A program made the position numbers and the translations under genes. 64,000 nucleotides of DNA, from positions 17,546,001 through 17,610,000 of the forward strand of contig NC_083566.1 of assembly GCF_019925205.1 (NCBI RefSeq), read 5' to 3'. The stretch is from Metopolophium dirhodum (Eukaryota > Arthropoda > Insecta > Hemiptera > Aphididae). Numbering within the stretch: position 1 is the first letter of the stretch; each line of letters opens with the position of its first letter. The notes beneath the pieces were generated by a model. It was not told where the DNA came from. It made no database searches and saw only the letters and a list, made by a program, of their open reading frames with translations. Positions 1-10,000 of this stretch are shown piece after piece.

Positions 1-35
1 ATGTAGTTCATTAGCTATACTATCTAAGGTTACCA

Positions 36-1037
36 TTATACTATAATATTTCTCTCACGTAGCTCTTCTAAAATAGATATAATTTCATTATTAACACCAG
101 TATTACCCGCACTTTGTGATGATGCTAAAAGATTTAATCTAGTCACTAGCTCATTTGGGTCGTCATAATAAACTAACTGGGTTTGAGGTATTACATCTTT
201 ATATAAACCAGCACCTTTATTATTAGTCTGCGGTGTTGAAGTAAAACTAAACATATTTTCAACAACAGGTTCTGAAATCATAGAACTGTTAGCTGTTGGT
301 TGAAATTCAAACGGCGCATTTCCCATGGTTGTATTATTATGAATATTACTACGTTTAGCGCTCAACCTAGATATATGTTCGTTAAATGGTAATAAGTTAA
401 TTTGAGGAGTTTTAGGGGTATTAATTTTAGTTATTTCTTTGTTTAACTGATGATCCTCATTTTTCATTCGTTCGTACAGAGGTTTTACAACATTAATCCA
501 TTTAAAGTATCTTGAGGTTTTGGGTTTCCCATCGGGTTTTAAATGAACATGTGTTGTTCTTAAAATATCATAATAAGATTCCATATCTTCTATAGTGTGA
601 TTTTTTGGTTCCTTCTCGCATAATAACGACCATAGCCCTTTAGTCCATTTATAGTATTTATTAACCAACTGTAAGTTACCATGACAAAAAGTTACTGTGT
701 GATCTCCTATTTTGTACGAATCACTAGCTTTATCATAATACATACCATAGGATTTATCATAACGTTGTATTGTCTGTCGATTATTAAAAAAATTTGAAAA
801 TGTTGAATTTAATACATCGTCATCTTCGTCACTAATATGCGAGGTTTCCGTATTTTTTTGATCAGCTGGGTGCGAGTTACATTGATTATTTTTTTCTATA
901 CTTGTACTCAATGGTTTAAATGCTTCACGGAAATAGTTTTCAGAATCTATAACGCCCCGTTTCATTTCCATTATTTTTCGTTTAATATTTTTTTTTGATG
1001 TTATTAAATTTTCCAGCAAAACTTTTTCTTTATCCAT
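36..1037 (-). CDS. DUF8207-like protein of the polinton-type virus
   Basis: Encodes 333 residues. I take the ATG at 1037 as start; the frame is open slightly further but only through a TTG. The N-terminal 90 residues are polar with an acidic patch (SDEDDD near 69-74). Residues about 93-192 match my recollection of the DUF8207 pattern: a YGxYYDK..DxYKIG stretch, then TKGLWSLL (132-139), EKEP, an ESYYDIL helix and a KPKTSRYFKW segment. The C-terminal third is low-complexity and rich in Asn, Thr and Pro. DUF8207 proteins are known from insect genomes and polinton-like elements; their function is unknown. It lies tail-to-head with the packaging ATPase on the same strand, 217 bp downstream of it. 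Its leader (TTATTATTTACA then ATGGA) is shared with the distant 95-aa gene at 14469-14756, suggesting common control. Identity of the domain is fairly sure; the role is not. Confidence 0.75.
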   Translation of the reverse strand: MDKEKVLLENLITSKKNIKRKIMEMKRGVIDSENYFREAFKPLSTSIEKNNQCNSHPADQKNTETSHISDEDDDVLNSTFSNFFNNRQTIQRYDKSYGMYYDKASDSYKIGDHTVTFCHGNLQLVNKYYKWTKGLWSLLCEKEPKNHTIEDMESYYDILRTTHVHLKPDGKPKTSRYFKWINVVKPLYERMKNEDHQLNKEITKINTPKTPQINLLPFNEHISRLSAKRSNIHNNTTMGNAPFEFQPTANSSMISEPVVENMFSFTSTPQTNNKGAGLYKDVIPQTQLVYYDDPNELVTRLNLLASSQSAGNTGVNNEIISILEELRERNIIV

Positions 1038-1062
1038 TGTAAATAATAAATACAATTTAACT
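1038..1062 (-). promoter_or_regulatory. Shared leader motif before the DUF8207-like gene
   Basis: Reading the minus strand, the sequence TTATTATTTACA directly abuts the ATG and is preceded by AATTG. The same arrangement precedes the gene at 14469-14756. The match runs through the start codon (17 identical bases at 1033-1049 and 14752-14768). It is either a common promoter/initiator or a leader element; the sequence does not say which. Confidence 0.4.
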
Positions 1063-1254
1063 GTATCGTATGACTACTGATATCACTATGTGGTTAATAA
1101 CTGCGTACTATGGTATATATATATATTTATAAAGTATTTTATTAAAATAATATTAAGGTTTACAATAATTTTTACAAAGTTCATCATTAAATGGCTTGTA
1201 AATTATAATATCAGAAAATTAATGATATGTATGTTAACATAATACAATACTAAT

Positions 1255-1947
1255 TTATCTTATTTTAATAAACGTATGAAAACCACATCTATATCTTCCT
1301 TCATTCATTTCTCGAGTCTTATCGATAACCAGAAACCCGTAATCACTGTGGTTCCAACATAAATGGGAAATTTCCCGAAATTTTGAGAAATCCATATCTG
1401 CTGACGTATGATCGTTGAATATATGTCGTAAATTTGTATCATCTTGTTTCAGCAGCATTAAAAAGTTTGAGTTATCTCTTACTAATTGTTTTGATATTTT
1501 AGAATATGTTTGTGCTAAATAAAATACAGAGCTAGCACCTGAATGTCTTCCAATGCTGAAGTATTCTCTGATTACAGATTGTGGACCACATATTACATCA
1601 TCAAAAATTATAATAGAATTTTTTTTAGTCAAGTTCGGTTTTATAACCTTATCAGCGCTTGTAAATATGAAAAAATTAGCACCTTGTATATCATCTATAA
1701 TTTTTTTTAATAAAACATATTTTTCTTGATTGGAGGTTTTTGAGTATAAATAAATATTTTCAAATCTTAACCCGTTTGCGTGTGTGATCAGATTATACAT
1801 TATATTTGTTTTTCCTGAACCGCTGGGACCAACTAGTATAGCACGTATAGTATCAGGAAATAACGAACCGTGTCTTGATGGTTTTTTAACTGTCCGAACA
1901 TCCACATTTATAACATCCAATTTATCTTTCTGTTCAATCAAATCCAT
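1255..1947 (-). CDS. A32/FtsK-HerA-like genome-packaging ATPase
   Basis: A 230-residue P-loop ATPase. Walker A is GPSGSGKT at residues 40-47. Walker B is SIIIFDDV at 111-118, with the paired acidic residues at 116-117. An RHSGAS stretch (134-139) and YLAQTYSKI (143-151) lie where the conserved post-Walker-B region of A32-type ATPases is expected. Such enzymes pump double-stranded DNA into preformed capsids in poxviruses, adintoviruses and polintons, and the length is normal for the family. The start ATG at 1947 is 48 bp from the divergent PLA2 gene, so the two probably share a bidirectional promoter. The frame is intact with no missing catalytic residue. Packaging is inferred from family and neighbours; the ATPase fold itself is clear. 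Confidence 0.92.
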   Translation of the reverse strand: MDLIEQKDKLDVINVDVRTVKKPSRHGSLFPDTIRAILVGPSGSGKTNIMYNLITHANGLRFENIYLYSKTSNQEKYVLLKKIIDDIQGANFFIFTSADKVIKPNLTKKNSIIIFDDVICGPQSVIREYFSIGRHSGASSVFYLAQTYSKISKQLVRDNSNFLMLLKQDDTNLRHIFNDHTSADMDFSKFREISHLCWNHSDYGFLVIDKTREMNEGRYRCGFHTFIKIR

Positions 1948-1995
1948 TTTTTCTTATAAATACGCTAGAATTTTCCAATTTGTAATCAGTTATCG
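1948..1995. promoter_or_regulatory. Bidirectional promoter interval between ATPase and capsid cassette
   Basis: Only 48 bp separate the divergent start codons of the ATPase (- strand) and the PLA2 protein (+ strand). Any promoter for the capsid cassette must lie here or inside the ATPase gene. The interval is AT-rich; I see no convincing TATA box with correct spacing. Confidence 0.4.
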
Positions 1996-2646
1996 ATGAC
2001 ACGTTCAACTCGTAAGTGTAAGTCAGTCAAGACTGGAAAAGGATTTGTAAACTCCCTTATAAATAGTCTCCCGTTTGAAGTCCATGTACCAGGATATCAG
2101 TATTGCGGTCCAGGTACGAAATTAAAAAAGAGGTTAGATCGTGGTGATAAAGGAATAAACCCATTGGATGCTGCTTGTCGCGATCACGATATTGTGTATG
2201 CAGCGAGTAAAAATTTAGACGATAGACATAGAGCTGATAAAGTGTTAGAAAATCGTGCTTGGGAAAGATTTAAAGCAAAAGATACTCCTAAAAAAGAGAA
2301 ACTAGTTGCGTATGCAGTAACAAATGCAATGAAAGCTAAAAGAAAAATAGGTATGGGTTGTAAACGGAAACGTGCTATAAAAACAAATGGTATATTAGCA
2401 GCGAAGAAAAAAAGAATCTCAAAGAAAAAGAATGGTGGTAAAAGGCTGATTTTAGCACCGAGACAGTCAGGAGGTGTAATTCCTTTAATACCTATATTTG
2501 CAGGATTGTCAGCACTTGGTAGTTTGATGTCTGGAGGTGCTAGTGTGTATAATGCGGTTCAAAATAGAAAAAGAAAAAAAGGAAGTGGTTTGAATTCAAA
2601 CAAGAATAGATCAAGAAAAAAAAAAACTGATGATTACGCTACCTGA
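1996..2646 (+). CDS. Phospholipase A2 minor virion protein with basic and hydrophobic tail
   Basis: A 216-residue protein whose residues 30-70 form a viral phospholipase A2 core. The calcium loop is YCGPG (36-40) and the catalytic block DAACRDHDIVY (58-68) has the His-Asp pair H64/D65. This resembles the PLA2 of parvovirus VP1 and of some adintovirus proteins, which helps breach the endosomal membrane. Residues 115-155 are very basic, as in core proteins. Residues 159-186 are a Gly/Leu/Ile-rich segment like the membrane-lytic or core-associated peptides of adenovirus-like viruses. Two sites fit the adenain rule (M/I/L/N/Q)xGG|x: QSGG|V at 157-161 and MSGG|A at 178-182. A lysine/arginine-rich C-terminus follows. 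It is the first gene of the + strand cassette and overlaps the protease gene by 17 bp in another frame. The PLA2 motif is certain; cleavage is inference. Confidence 0.9.
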   Translation: MTRSTRKCKSVKTGKGFVNSLINSLPFEVHVPGYQYCGPGTKLKKRLDRGDKGINPLDAACRDHDIVYAASKNLDDRHRADKVLENRAWERFKAKDTPKKEKLVAYAVTNAMKAKRKIGMGCKRKRAIKTNGILAAKKKRISKKKNGGKRLILAPRQSGGVIPLIPIFAGLSALGSLMSGGASVYNAVQNRKRKKGSGLNSNKNRSRKKKTDDYAT

Positions 2647-3001
2647 CAGACCGCTTTCGTCTCAGGATATTATAAAATACGTCGGGAAGTTGAAAATCAA
2701 TCATTTCCGTGGTGTCTTTTCACGTGATAACTTACCTAAAAAACCGCATACGATTGAATGTGGTATATTAAACTTGGATATATCTTCAGGCGACGGAAGC
2801 CATTGGGTAGCGTTTTATAAAAATAAGGACAAAGTTGTATATTTTGATAGCTTTGGTGATTTACCACCACCAATTGAATTACAACATTATTTCAGACAGT
2901 TCAAAATAGTATACAACTATTCCAACTATCAAGACTTCAATACATTTAACTGTGGTCATTTATGTCTTGAATTTTTACAATGTATGAATCTGTTACATTA
3001 A
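2630..3001 (+). CDS. Adenain-like maturation cysteine protease
   Basis: A 123-residue protein of peptidase family C5/Ulp1 type. The ordered catalytic residues are visible: His58 in GSHWVAF, Asp73 in YFDSFGD, Gln101 as the likely oxyanion residue, and Cys108 in FNCGHLC. This spacing is that of adenovirus-type proteases, which cut capsid and core precursors during maturation. It is shorter than human adenain (about 200 residues) but normal for polintons. The gene starts inside the end of the PLA2 gene and its last 22 bp overlap the start of the first penton-like gene, each in a different frame. Likely substrates are therefore encoded next door, including the two xxGG sites in the PLA2 protein. 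The frame is intact. Confidence 0.9.
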   Translation: MITLPDRPLSSQDIIKYVGKLKINHFRGVFSRDNLPKKPHTIECGILNLDISSGDGSHWVAFYKNKDKVVYFDSFGDLPPPIELQHYFRQFKIVYNYSNYQDFNTFNCGHLCLEFLQCMNLLH

Positions 3002-3720
3002 GTTTAACTGGAAATACAACTATATTATCCACGAATTATTTTCCATCTCTAAACGTTTACGAGGATTCAGAAATAGCTTTGTTATCTTTGCAAACATACA
3101 ATTCATTTCCAAATATTATAAATCTAACTAATAACCGGCTGAGAATAAAATCAATTCCTCCAGATAGAAAAGTAAATATTCAATTTTTTGTGCCAGTCGA
3201 ATGCTGTGACATAGAAGATATTAACAAATATATGGTAGAAGAGTTACCTCAAGCTAATAAAGTCTACGGAACAAAGCTAACATTCAATGTACGTATTGAT
3301 CCTATCGATTTTAGAACGTATATAAAATGTAATGGAATACTACGCTTTGAGCATCCGTATAGTATAGCACCTGTTTTTGGGTATAGAAAGAAAGATTGTG
3401 GACCGTTTTATGAAGAACATCGATCGGATAAAGCTGCAAATTTAAACACATTTAATTCTATAAAAGTAATGTGTAATATAGCACATGGGTCATTCAACAA
3501 CCAACTTCAAACCCATTCGATATATGAGTTTTTCCCGAGTGGGAGAAGAGGAACAAAGGTTGTTCAATCTCCGGTAAACCTTATATATTACCGATTAAAC
3601 AAAACAGATATTAATTCAATTACTGTTCAGTTAGTTGACCAAAACAATAATCCAATTGACAATTTTAACGAAACGTTAACAGTTGTTCTGCATATTAAAC
3701 GTCACGGATCTCATCATTAA
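2980..3720 (+). CDS. Penton-like minor capsid protein, copy a
   Basis: A 246-residue beta-rich protein with no signal or membrane segment. Its position between protease and major capsid gene is that of the penton (single jelly roll, vertex) protein in polintons and adintoviruses. It shares its whole length with the next gene: both begin MYESVTLSLTG, share YEDSEIALL near residue 30 and a RTYIKCNGIL-type core, and end with SITVQLVDQ...NPIDNF...LHIKR. The start ATG at 2980 lies inside the last codons of the protease gene. I call it penton by synteny and fold expectation rather than a diagnostic motif; another minor capsid role is possible. Confidence 0.7.
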   Translation: MYESVTLSLTGNTTILSTNYFPSLNVYEDSEIALLSLQTYNSFPNIINLTNNRLRIKSIPPDRKVNIQFFVPVECCDIEDINKYMVEELPQANKVYGTKLTFNVRIDPIDFRTYIKCNGILRFEHPYSIAPVFGYRKKDCGPFYEEHRSDKAANLNTFNSIKVMCNIAHGSFNNQLQTHSIYEFFPSGRRGTKVVQSPVNLIYYRLNKTDINSITVQLVDQNNNPIDNFNETLTVVLHIKRHGSHH

Positions 3721-3741
3721 ATTTATATCTTAGATTTTGTA

Positions 3742-4482
3742 ATGTATGAGTCAGTTACTTTAAGTTTAACTGGGAATGCTACCATATTATCTGTAAATTA
3801 TTTTCCACCTATAGGCCTTTACGAGGACTCAGAAATAGCTTTGTTATGTTTACAGTCATTTAATTCGTTTCCAAATATTAATGATAATAATAATAAATTT
3901 TCTATACAAGTAGCTGAGAATGAAAACAATAATGATCCTATGATATGTTTTATTACATTGGAAGAGGGTTGTTATGAAATTGAAGATATTAAGCAACGAG
4001 TTAAGAAGCAAATAGATACCTATAATAGTAAAAACTTAACCAATTTAACATTCGACATTACGGTTGATCCTAACGATTTCAGATCGTATATAAAATGTAA
4101 TGGGATACTACACTTTGAGTATCCGCATAGTATAGCACCTGTATTCGGTTTTGAAAAACGAGTATATAACCCATACAATGAAATTCTTCGATCAAAAAAA
4201 GCTGTCAATTTAAACACAATTAATTCTATAAAAGTAATGTGTAATATAGCTCAAGGATCATTCAACAACCATCTTCAAAGTCATTCGATTTATGAGTTTT
4301 TCCCGAGTGAAAAAACAGGATCTAAAGTTATACAGTCACCACCAAACTTAATATATTACAAATTGAATAAAACAAATATTGACTCGATAACCGTTCAGTT
4401 AGTAGATCAAGATCATAATCCGATTGATAATTTTGATGAGGCATTGACAATTGTGTTACATATTAAACGTTACGGGTCTTGA
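3742..4482 (+). CDS. Penton-like minor capsid protein, copy b
   Basis: A second 246-residue protein, clearly a tandem duplicate of the preceding gene (by eye more than half of the residues match, best at the two ends and in the central block). The middle part, residues about 50-90, is diverged and rich in Asn. Both copies are open, equal in length and only 21 bp apart, so both probably still work. A structural split, for example two vertex or fibre-base proteins, is a reasonable guess. Its stop codon is followed after one base by the ATG of a small basic ORF. Confidence 0.7.
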   Translation: MYESVTLSLTGNATILSVNYFPPIGLYEDSEIALLCLQSFNSFPNINDNNNKFSIQVAENENNNDPMICFITLEEGCYEIEDIKQRVKKQIDTYNSKNLTNLTFDITVDPNDFRSYIKCNGILHFEYPHSIAPVFGFEKRVYNPYNEILRSKKAVNLNTINSIKVMCNIAQGSFNNHLQSHSIYEFFPSEKTGSKVIQSPPNLIYYKLNKTNIDSITVQLVDQDHNPIDNFDEALTIVLHIKRYGS

Positions 4483-4483
4483 G

Positions 4484-4642
4484 ATGGGATTAAAATTCAA
4501 TATAAGTCCACTACTTCGGATCAGAACAACTAGTCATAAGACTAAAGTGCTACCAGTAACATCAAATAAAATAAAAAAATTGACAGTGAAGAATAAAAAA
4601 ATTTTACAAGCTCTGGGTTATCAATTGAAGCAAAATGCCTGA
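4484..4642 (+). CDS. Small basic protein between penton and major capsid genes
   Basis: A 52-residue ORF starting at the first ATG after the penton b stop. It is strongly basic, has no acidic residue, and ends with a KKLTVKNKKILQALGYQ-like helix. It overlaps the major capsid gene by 8 bp (ATGCCTGA). A short Lys-rich ORF with a KLTxKNKxxLxxLG end in this position is, as I recall, common in insect polinton-type elements, so I regard it as real. It could be a core or minor structural peptide. The track from an upstream TTG at 4451 would extend it into the penton gene; I see no reason to use that start. Confidence 0.6.
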   Translation: MGLKFNISPLLRIRTTSHKTKVLPVTSNKIKKLTVKNKKILQALGYQLKQNA

Positions 4643-5843
4643 AAGTGATATTTTGGATATAACTTCACAGTACGAAACGGATTCTAAAATTACGAAAATT
4701 GAATATCATTCATACGCACCGTATACAACATCATTTAATAATAATGATGAAATACGTATATCAATCCAGCAAACGGATGTTTATCCATACCTACACGAAA
4801 GCTTCATTTTTTTGGAAGGAACAATTACTGATCCTACCAAAGTGAAACTATCTAATAACGGTTACTCTTACCTCTTCGAACAAATACGATTGGAAATCAA
4901 TGGGATAGAAGTAGATAGCGCACGTGTTCTTGGAATCACTAGCTCGTTGAAAGGTTACTTATCCGGTACGCCAGACAACTACAATTGCTATGAAAATGCT
5001 GGCTGGAATTTTAAAAACGCAACACAATCGGAAAATGATAAAGGTGAATTTAGTGCTTGCATTCCATTGAAATATTGGTTAGGTTTATTTGAAGACTATA
5101 AAAGAATATTAGTGAATTCTAGATTGGAATTAATATTAACCCGAAGTCATAGTGATTTAAATGCTTTACAAGTTAAAACTGGTGCAACTGCTACTGAAGG
5201 TAAAGTCGTTTTAAATAAAATTGTCTGGATGGTACCACATATCACTGTTGACGATGAAGAAAGATTAAAATTATTGAAACTTATAGAAAAAGAAAAAAGC
5301 CTATTTATCCCTTTTAGATCTATTGAAACTTTTGAATATCCTGAACTTGGTACCACTAAAAAAGTTGTATGGAATTTGAAAACTGCATCAAAATTAGAAA
5401 AACCCCGATTTATCATAATTGGATTACAAAAAGGACGCAAAAATTTGATAACAAAAGATTGTAGTATATTTGACCATTGTAATTTAACAAACGTTAAAGT
5501 GTTTCTGAACTCGATAGCTTATCCGTACAATAATTTGAATTTAGATTTTACTAAAAATAATTTCACCTTATTATATAATATGTATACATCGTTTCAAGAA
5601 TCGTACTATGAAAAAAGTATTCGTAACCCCATATTGAGTCCTTCTACTTTTCTGACAAACGCACCAATTATAGTCATCGATACTTCGAAACAGAACGATT
5701 CAGCCACTGCTTCAGCAGTAGATGTTCAATTGGAAATTGAAGCTTCAGAATCACTAGCAGGTGTGACTGCTTACTGTTTATTAATTCATGATAGAATTGT
5801 AGAATATGTACCTTTTACTAGAGAAGTAAGAAAACTTGTGTAA
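4635..5843 (+). CDS. Double-jelly-roll major capsid protein (hexon-like)
   Basis: A 402-residue protein matching the double-jelly-roll type common in insect polinton/adintovirus elements. Visible family features are the N-terminal TKIEYHSYAPYTTSFNNND region, a short-strand pattern with YLFEQIRLEINGIEVD (about 76-91), a GWNFKN/IPLKYWLGLFEDYKR block at about 127-155, the KVVWNLKTASK segment around 237-247, and a C-terminal AGVTAYCLLIHDRIV. It would form the hexon-like trimers of an icosahedral shell. It is shorter than classical Polinton capsid proteins (about 600 residues), which suggests compact loops. It is the last gene of the cassette, with an AATAAA 26 bp after the stop. The frame is intact. 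Confidence 0.85.
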   Translation: MPESDILDITSQYETDSKITKIEYHSYAPYTTSFNNNDEIRISIQQTDVYPYLHESFIFLEGTITDPTKVKLSNNGYSYLFEQIRLEINGIEVDSARVLGITSSLKGYLSGTPDNYNCYENAGWNFKNATQSENDKGEFSACIPLKYWLGLFEDYKRILVNSRLELILTRSHSDLNALQVKTGATATEGKVVLNKIVWMVPHITVDDEERLKLLKLIEKEKSLFIPFRSIETFEYPELGTTKKVVWNLKTASKLEKPRFIIIGLQKGRKNLITKDCSIFDHCNLTNVKVFLNSIAYPYNNLNLDFTKNNFTLLYNMYTSFQESYYEKSIRNPILSPSTFLTNAPIIVIDTSKQNDSATASAVDVQLEIEASESLAGVTAYCLLIHDRIVEYVPFTREVRKLV

Positions 5844-7061
5844 ATATAATTAAGAATTAATTTATAACAATAAAAAAACTATTATTTATTAATTTGTAAT
5901 ATTTTCATTAAATATTATTTCAGTTTTATAGTAAGGTTTGATAAAAAATAATTTTGACTATAGTGTAAACATTTGATGTATATACACTAAATAATTTTGT
6001 GTAATGAATAAATAGGTTTACAACATGTGTGTAATCTCAGTAATGTGTGTCTCAGTAAATCGGTGACCCCCCGGAGGGATATCCAGATTAAGTCTTAATC
6101 ATTACGTTACAACACGTCAATGAACTGTAAACATACAGATGTATACTACTAGCACGGGATAATAAGCGATCAGGTTTATATAAAAATTACACAATTGGTT
6201 AAGTACAATATTGTTTCAAATGATTTAGTTATACAAGATTCAAAAAAATTAAAAACATAATTTTATAAGTTATAACACTAAATTTCAAAATTGAATGATC
6301 AAGTATAAAATGCATCATTATTCTATATATTATTTATTTAATTTTATTTAATATTTACAAGGCCAATGTTCAATTACAATATAGAATAACGATATTAACA
6401 AAAGTATAATAATATTTACCAATTATAACATATTTTAAATAAATCAATATAACTAAAGTATATAAACATAAATAGACTTCTATATTTAATATAATAGGAT
6501 CAATAAAAAGTAAAATTATATACATTTTGCTTCATCATCTTCATAGAACCGGCATATTACAATTTTTTAATTTATTATTAAATAATTACAGTATCATAAA
6601 TCATATTACTTACAATTTAACATAATGAATCTCGACCAAAATCAATCACAATACAATTATGTATATTATTATTTAATAATAAAAAATAAATAGAAATGAA
6701 TCATACATAAAAGTTAATGATCAATGTTAGAATATTAAAATATATACATAGTTTTAACAAAAAGTTTGTAACCAAATTAAATAACATACATTTTCCATTT
6801 TTACAATTTATAAAATGTTCAATGAATTAAATATTATAACACTTTTAGAAATATTAAATTTGAAAAACAATGATTATTGTTATATTTTGTACATTAATAT
6901 ATTATAATATAAAAATTAAACAATTTGCTTCATGATTAGGTTACTATAGCTTCCTTAATTAATTTTATCATCGATAACGATTTGTCGAATAGCTAATTAG
7001 TTAAATGATTTACTATTTATAAAATACGTTTGTAATAAAACATATTCATAATTATTTTTGA
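5844..7061. other. AT-rich gap between convergent capsid and polymerase genes
   Basis: About 1.2 kb of very AT-rich DNA with no convincing ORF. It separates the 3' ends of the major capsid (+) and polymerase (-) genes. A short less AT-rich island at about 6050-6165 contains the hairpin-like CCCCCCGGAGGG. I see no TIR, tRNA or known repeat in it. Confidence 0.6.
5869..5874 (+). terminator. Polyadenylation signal after the capsid cassette
   Basis: AATAAA lies 26 bp past the major capsid stop codon, at a normal distance for 3' end formation of the + strand transcript. Confidence 0.6.
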
Positions 7062-10000
7062 TTAGTTTAATTTATAATGTCCGTATGGTAAAGTGCAAAT
7101 ACCACCTTTTAATATGACACGTTTATCGTCATTTGCACTCAATACTATTTTTCTGGTTGTTTTGGAATAAACATTATGTTTTGTTGCCTGTATTGAGTTA
7201 ATATCACAGTATGCATTAATTTGACTAGATTCACCATTTTGTGCATCCAAATGTGAGGAATTTTGTATACTGAACTTTGATAAAATATCTAAATAATGAT
7301 TGACCGTCATATACTTGTCTCTAACATACTTTTTTACACCTTTTGCCTTTTTGTATTCAATACCACTTACTGTATAAGCATATAATTTGGGTCTTAGCGT
7401 TACAAATTGCGTCATAATTTCACTCTTCAATTCGTCTTTAAAATATCCTGGGGTGTTCTTATGTTTATCACTGTAACAAAAGTGACTAATTGGAAAATTA
7501 GAAGTATCAAAATGACTCAATAAATCAAATTTTAAATCATTAAAATAATTATTTGTTTTAATACGATATATTAATGAATCGGTATCAGTGTATAATAGTG
7601 ATATTTTTTTTCCGTATTTATTTTTCATTACGTCATAATGGAAATTATAAATATAGGTTTTCGATATATCTAAAATAGAAAATCCCACGTAGATTGGTTT
7701 ATCAAATTTAATCTTTTCTTTTTGAAAATGTAAAGACATTAACTCATTGCTATATATAGTTCTATCTATGAAATTAGGTTTTCTCATTAGCCTATGAGCT
7801 TTTCGATCATCTGATACCAACTTTATATCCAATCTTTTACGCGGATTCTCCATACATTTCCCATAGACACTATTCACGAGTAATTTCCAAAATTCATATT
7901 CAAACTTGTTTTTTGCCAAGACCCTCATACTAGTGCATTTATCAACATAAGGGGCTAACCATTTTGATTGATCAAACTTAATTATTTTATGAACTTTTAC
8001 AACTTTTAATCCGTTGTGAATTGCCTGCTTTAACAATCTATAATGAACGACATAATTTGATTTATTATTTAAAGTTGTCAGCAGTTTAATAATCTTAGAA
8101 TTAGGTGGACAACTATTGTGTGGCAAAAAAGGTAAATCGCTATGAATATCATGTAATTTTTCGGGGTAATCCACATCCACTTCCAGTATATAACCAATAG
8201 GTGCATCGTCATCTATAGTAGTAACGTCTAATGTCAAATCATTATACCATTCAAAATTTTTGTATGGTAAACTTGCAAGCATTGATTTGCCGTATAAATT
8301 TACACAATCAAAATATGCCAAATAAATGTGTGGTTTTTTTTTGTTATAATTAATCCCATCAACATCTGGTAGATTAGCTCTGGCATAGCGTCTTACAGAT
8401 TGGCATACCCCCCCTCTTATTCCATTCTCCATCATGAGTAACATCAAATAATCTGTTAATCTCTCAAGTTTAACTCCAGTAAAACTTAACATTGCGTCAA
8501 ACGCAAAACCAGGTGCTGTCAAATAATAAGAGGCGTCTAAATTAAAAGTTTTCAAACAAATATCTCTAAAATTTTCAAATACATCAGCCAGAATCAATAT
8601 GTCCGTTAATAAATATAAATCACTATATTCACCTAATGTTTTTATATTAAATTTCTCCCAAACATTGCATGCATGCATGTAATCTTTTTTTGAAATATGA
8701 TCATCTGTTAACGAATTATAAAATTTAATTCTAGGTGGTAATGAGGTATCTTTAAGTTTTGAGTTGCAGTCTACATACTCATATGGAAATACACCTTTCC
8801 GAATAACTAAATCAATGTTTTCTAAAGGAAAATGATGGTTAATTTCACGGAATCTTGTTTTATCTTCGGCTAAATTAGTAGCTAAATTAGAGAGTGATTC
8901 TGAAATGAACATAAAAGTGTCTACAAATTTTACATAAAATTTATCAAAAATTTGCTTACTAAAGGTCAAATATTTTTCACCCGAGTTTGGAATAATGCGT
9001 ATGTCATTATCATTACAGCCTAAGGTGCGTACAATAAAATGACCGTCATACGATAAATTATGGAAATATACTGGTACAAATGATGGGTTTTGTGCCGAAA
9101 AATTACAATTTAAGCATAAAGCCCTTAAATATTTCCCTGTAAGATGTGAGTGGTCTCTAACTTTAAATACGGTTTCATTATTAAATGATCTCAAACATAG
9201 TTCACATTTTTTCGAATTAATATATTGACCTTCTTCCTTTTTTGTTAATTTATGCATTGATTTATTAGTATTATATAGATAATAAATTTTGGTAGAAATA
9301 TCAATTATAGTTAACATAAAATGCTTTGATGCATTTTTGCCTCTATAAATTATTGGATTTTTAGGAATTTTAAATTGTTTTACTAATTTTTTTGGGACGA
9401 TGTTGTAATCAATTTTAACATATAGCCCATAACTCATGGGCTTATGATAATGCGTGTTTTTAGTATTGACCGTTATGATATTATTAGTGGGTTTTAAAAA
9501 GCATTCAAAATCGGCATACATTACAATAGGAATTCGGTCAGCCCGATTATATTTATTAAAATATATAAATTTGTCATCATGTGGATCAATCATTACAGGC
9601 TTACAAAGTTTATGTTTTTGGCAGATTACTTTATGCCTATCGAGACCATGCTGCCCCCATGCCTTGTTTTTATTTGGTTTAACATTAAAAGTCGTAAAAC
9701 ATCGCTTGCAAATAATTATTTTACTTTCATGTTTTGTTCTTTGTGATCTAATCAGTCGTGAGAAATTAGCTATGTAACAATAATGTGTTGTTGGTTCATT
9801 TGAGAAAAAAAACAAATCATAATGATCGGATTTTTCGTTATTATTTATATGAAGTGGGTAAATTTGATTTTTATCATCACAACTATAAACATTAACGGAT
9901 ATGTTATTAATTTTTTCAAATTTTTTTATTTGATTGATTGGTGTAGGGTAATCAATACAATTAAAATTAAGACCACTTTTTTTTTCCAAAAAATTAAAAT

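Noticed and set aside
1784..1999. Plus-strand 71-codon ORF
   Set aside because: It is antisense to the ATPase Walker A region and has no independent support.
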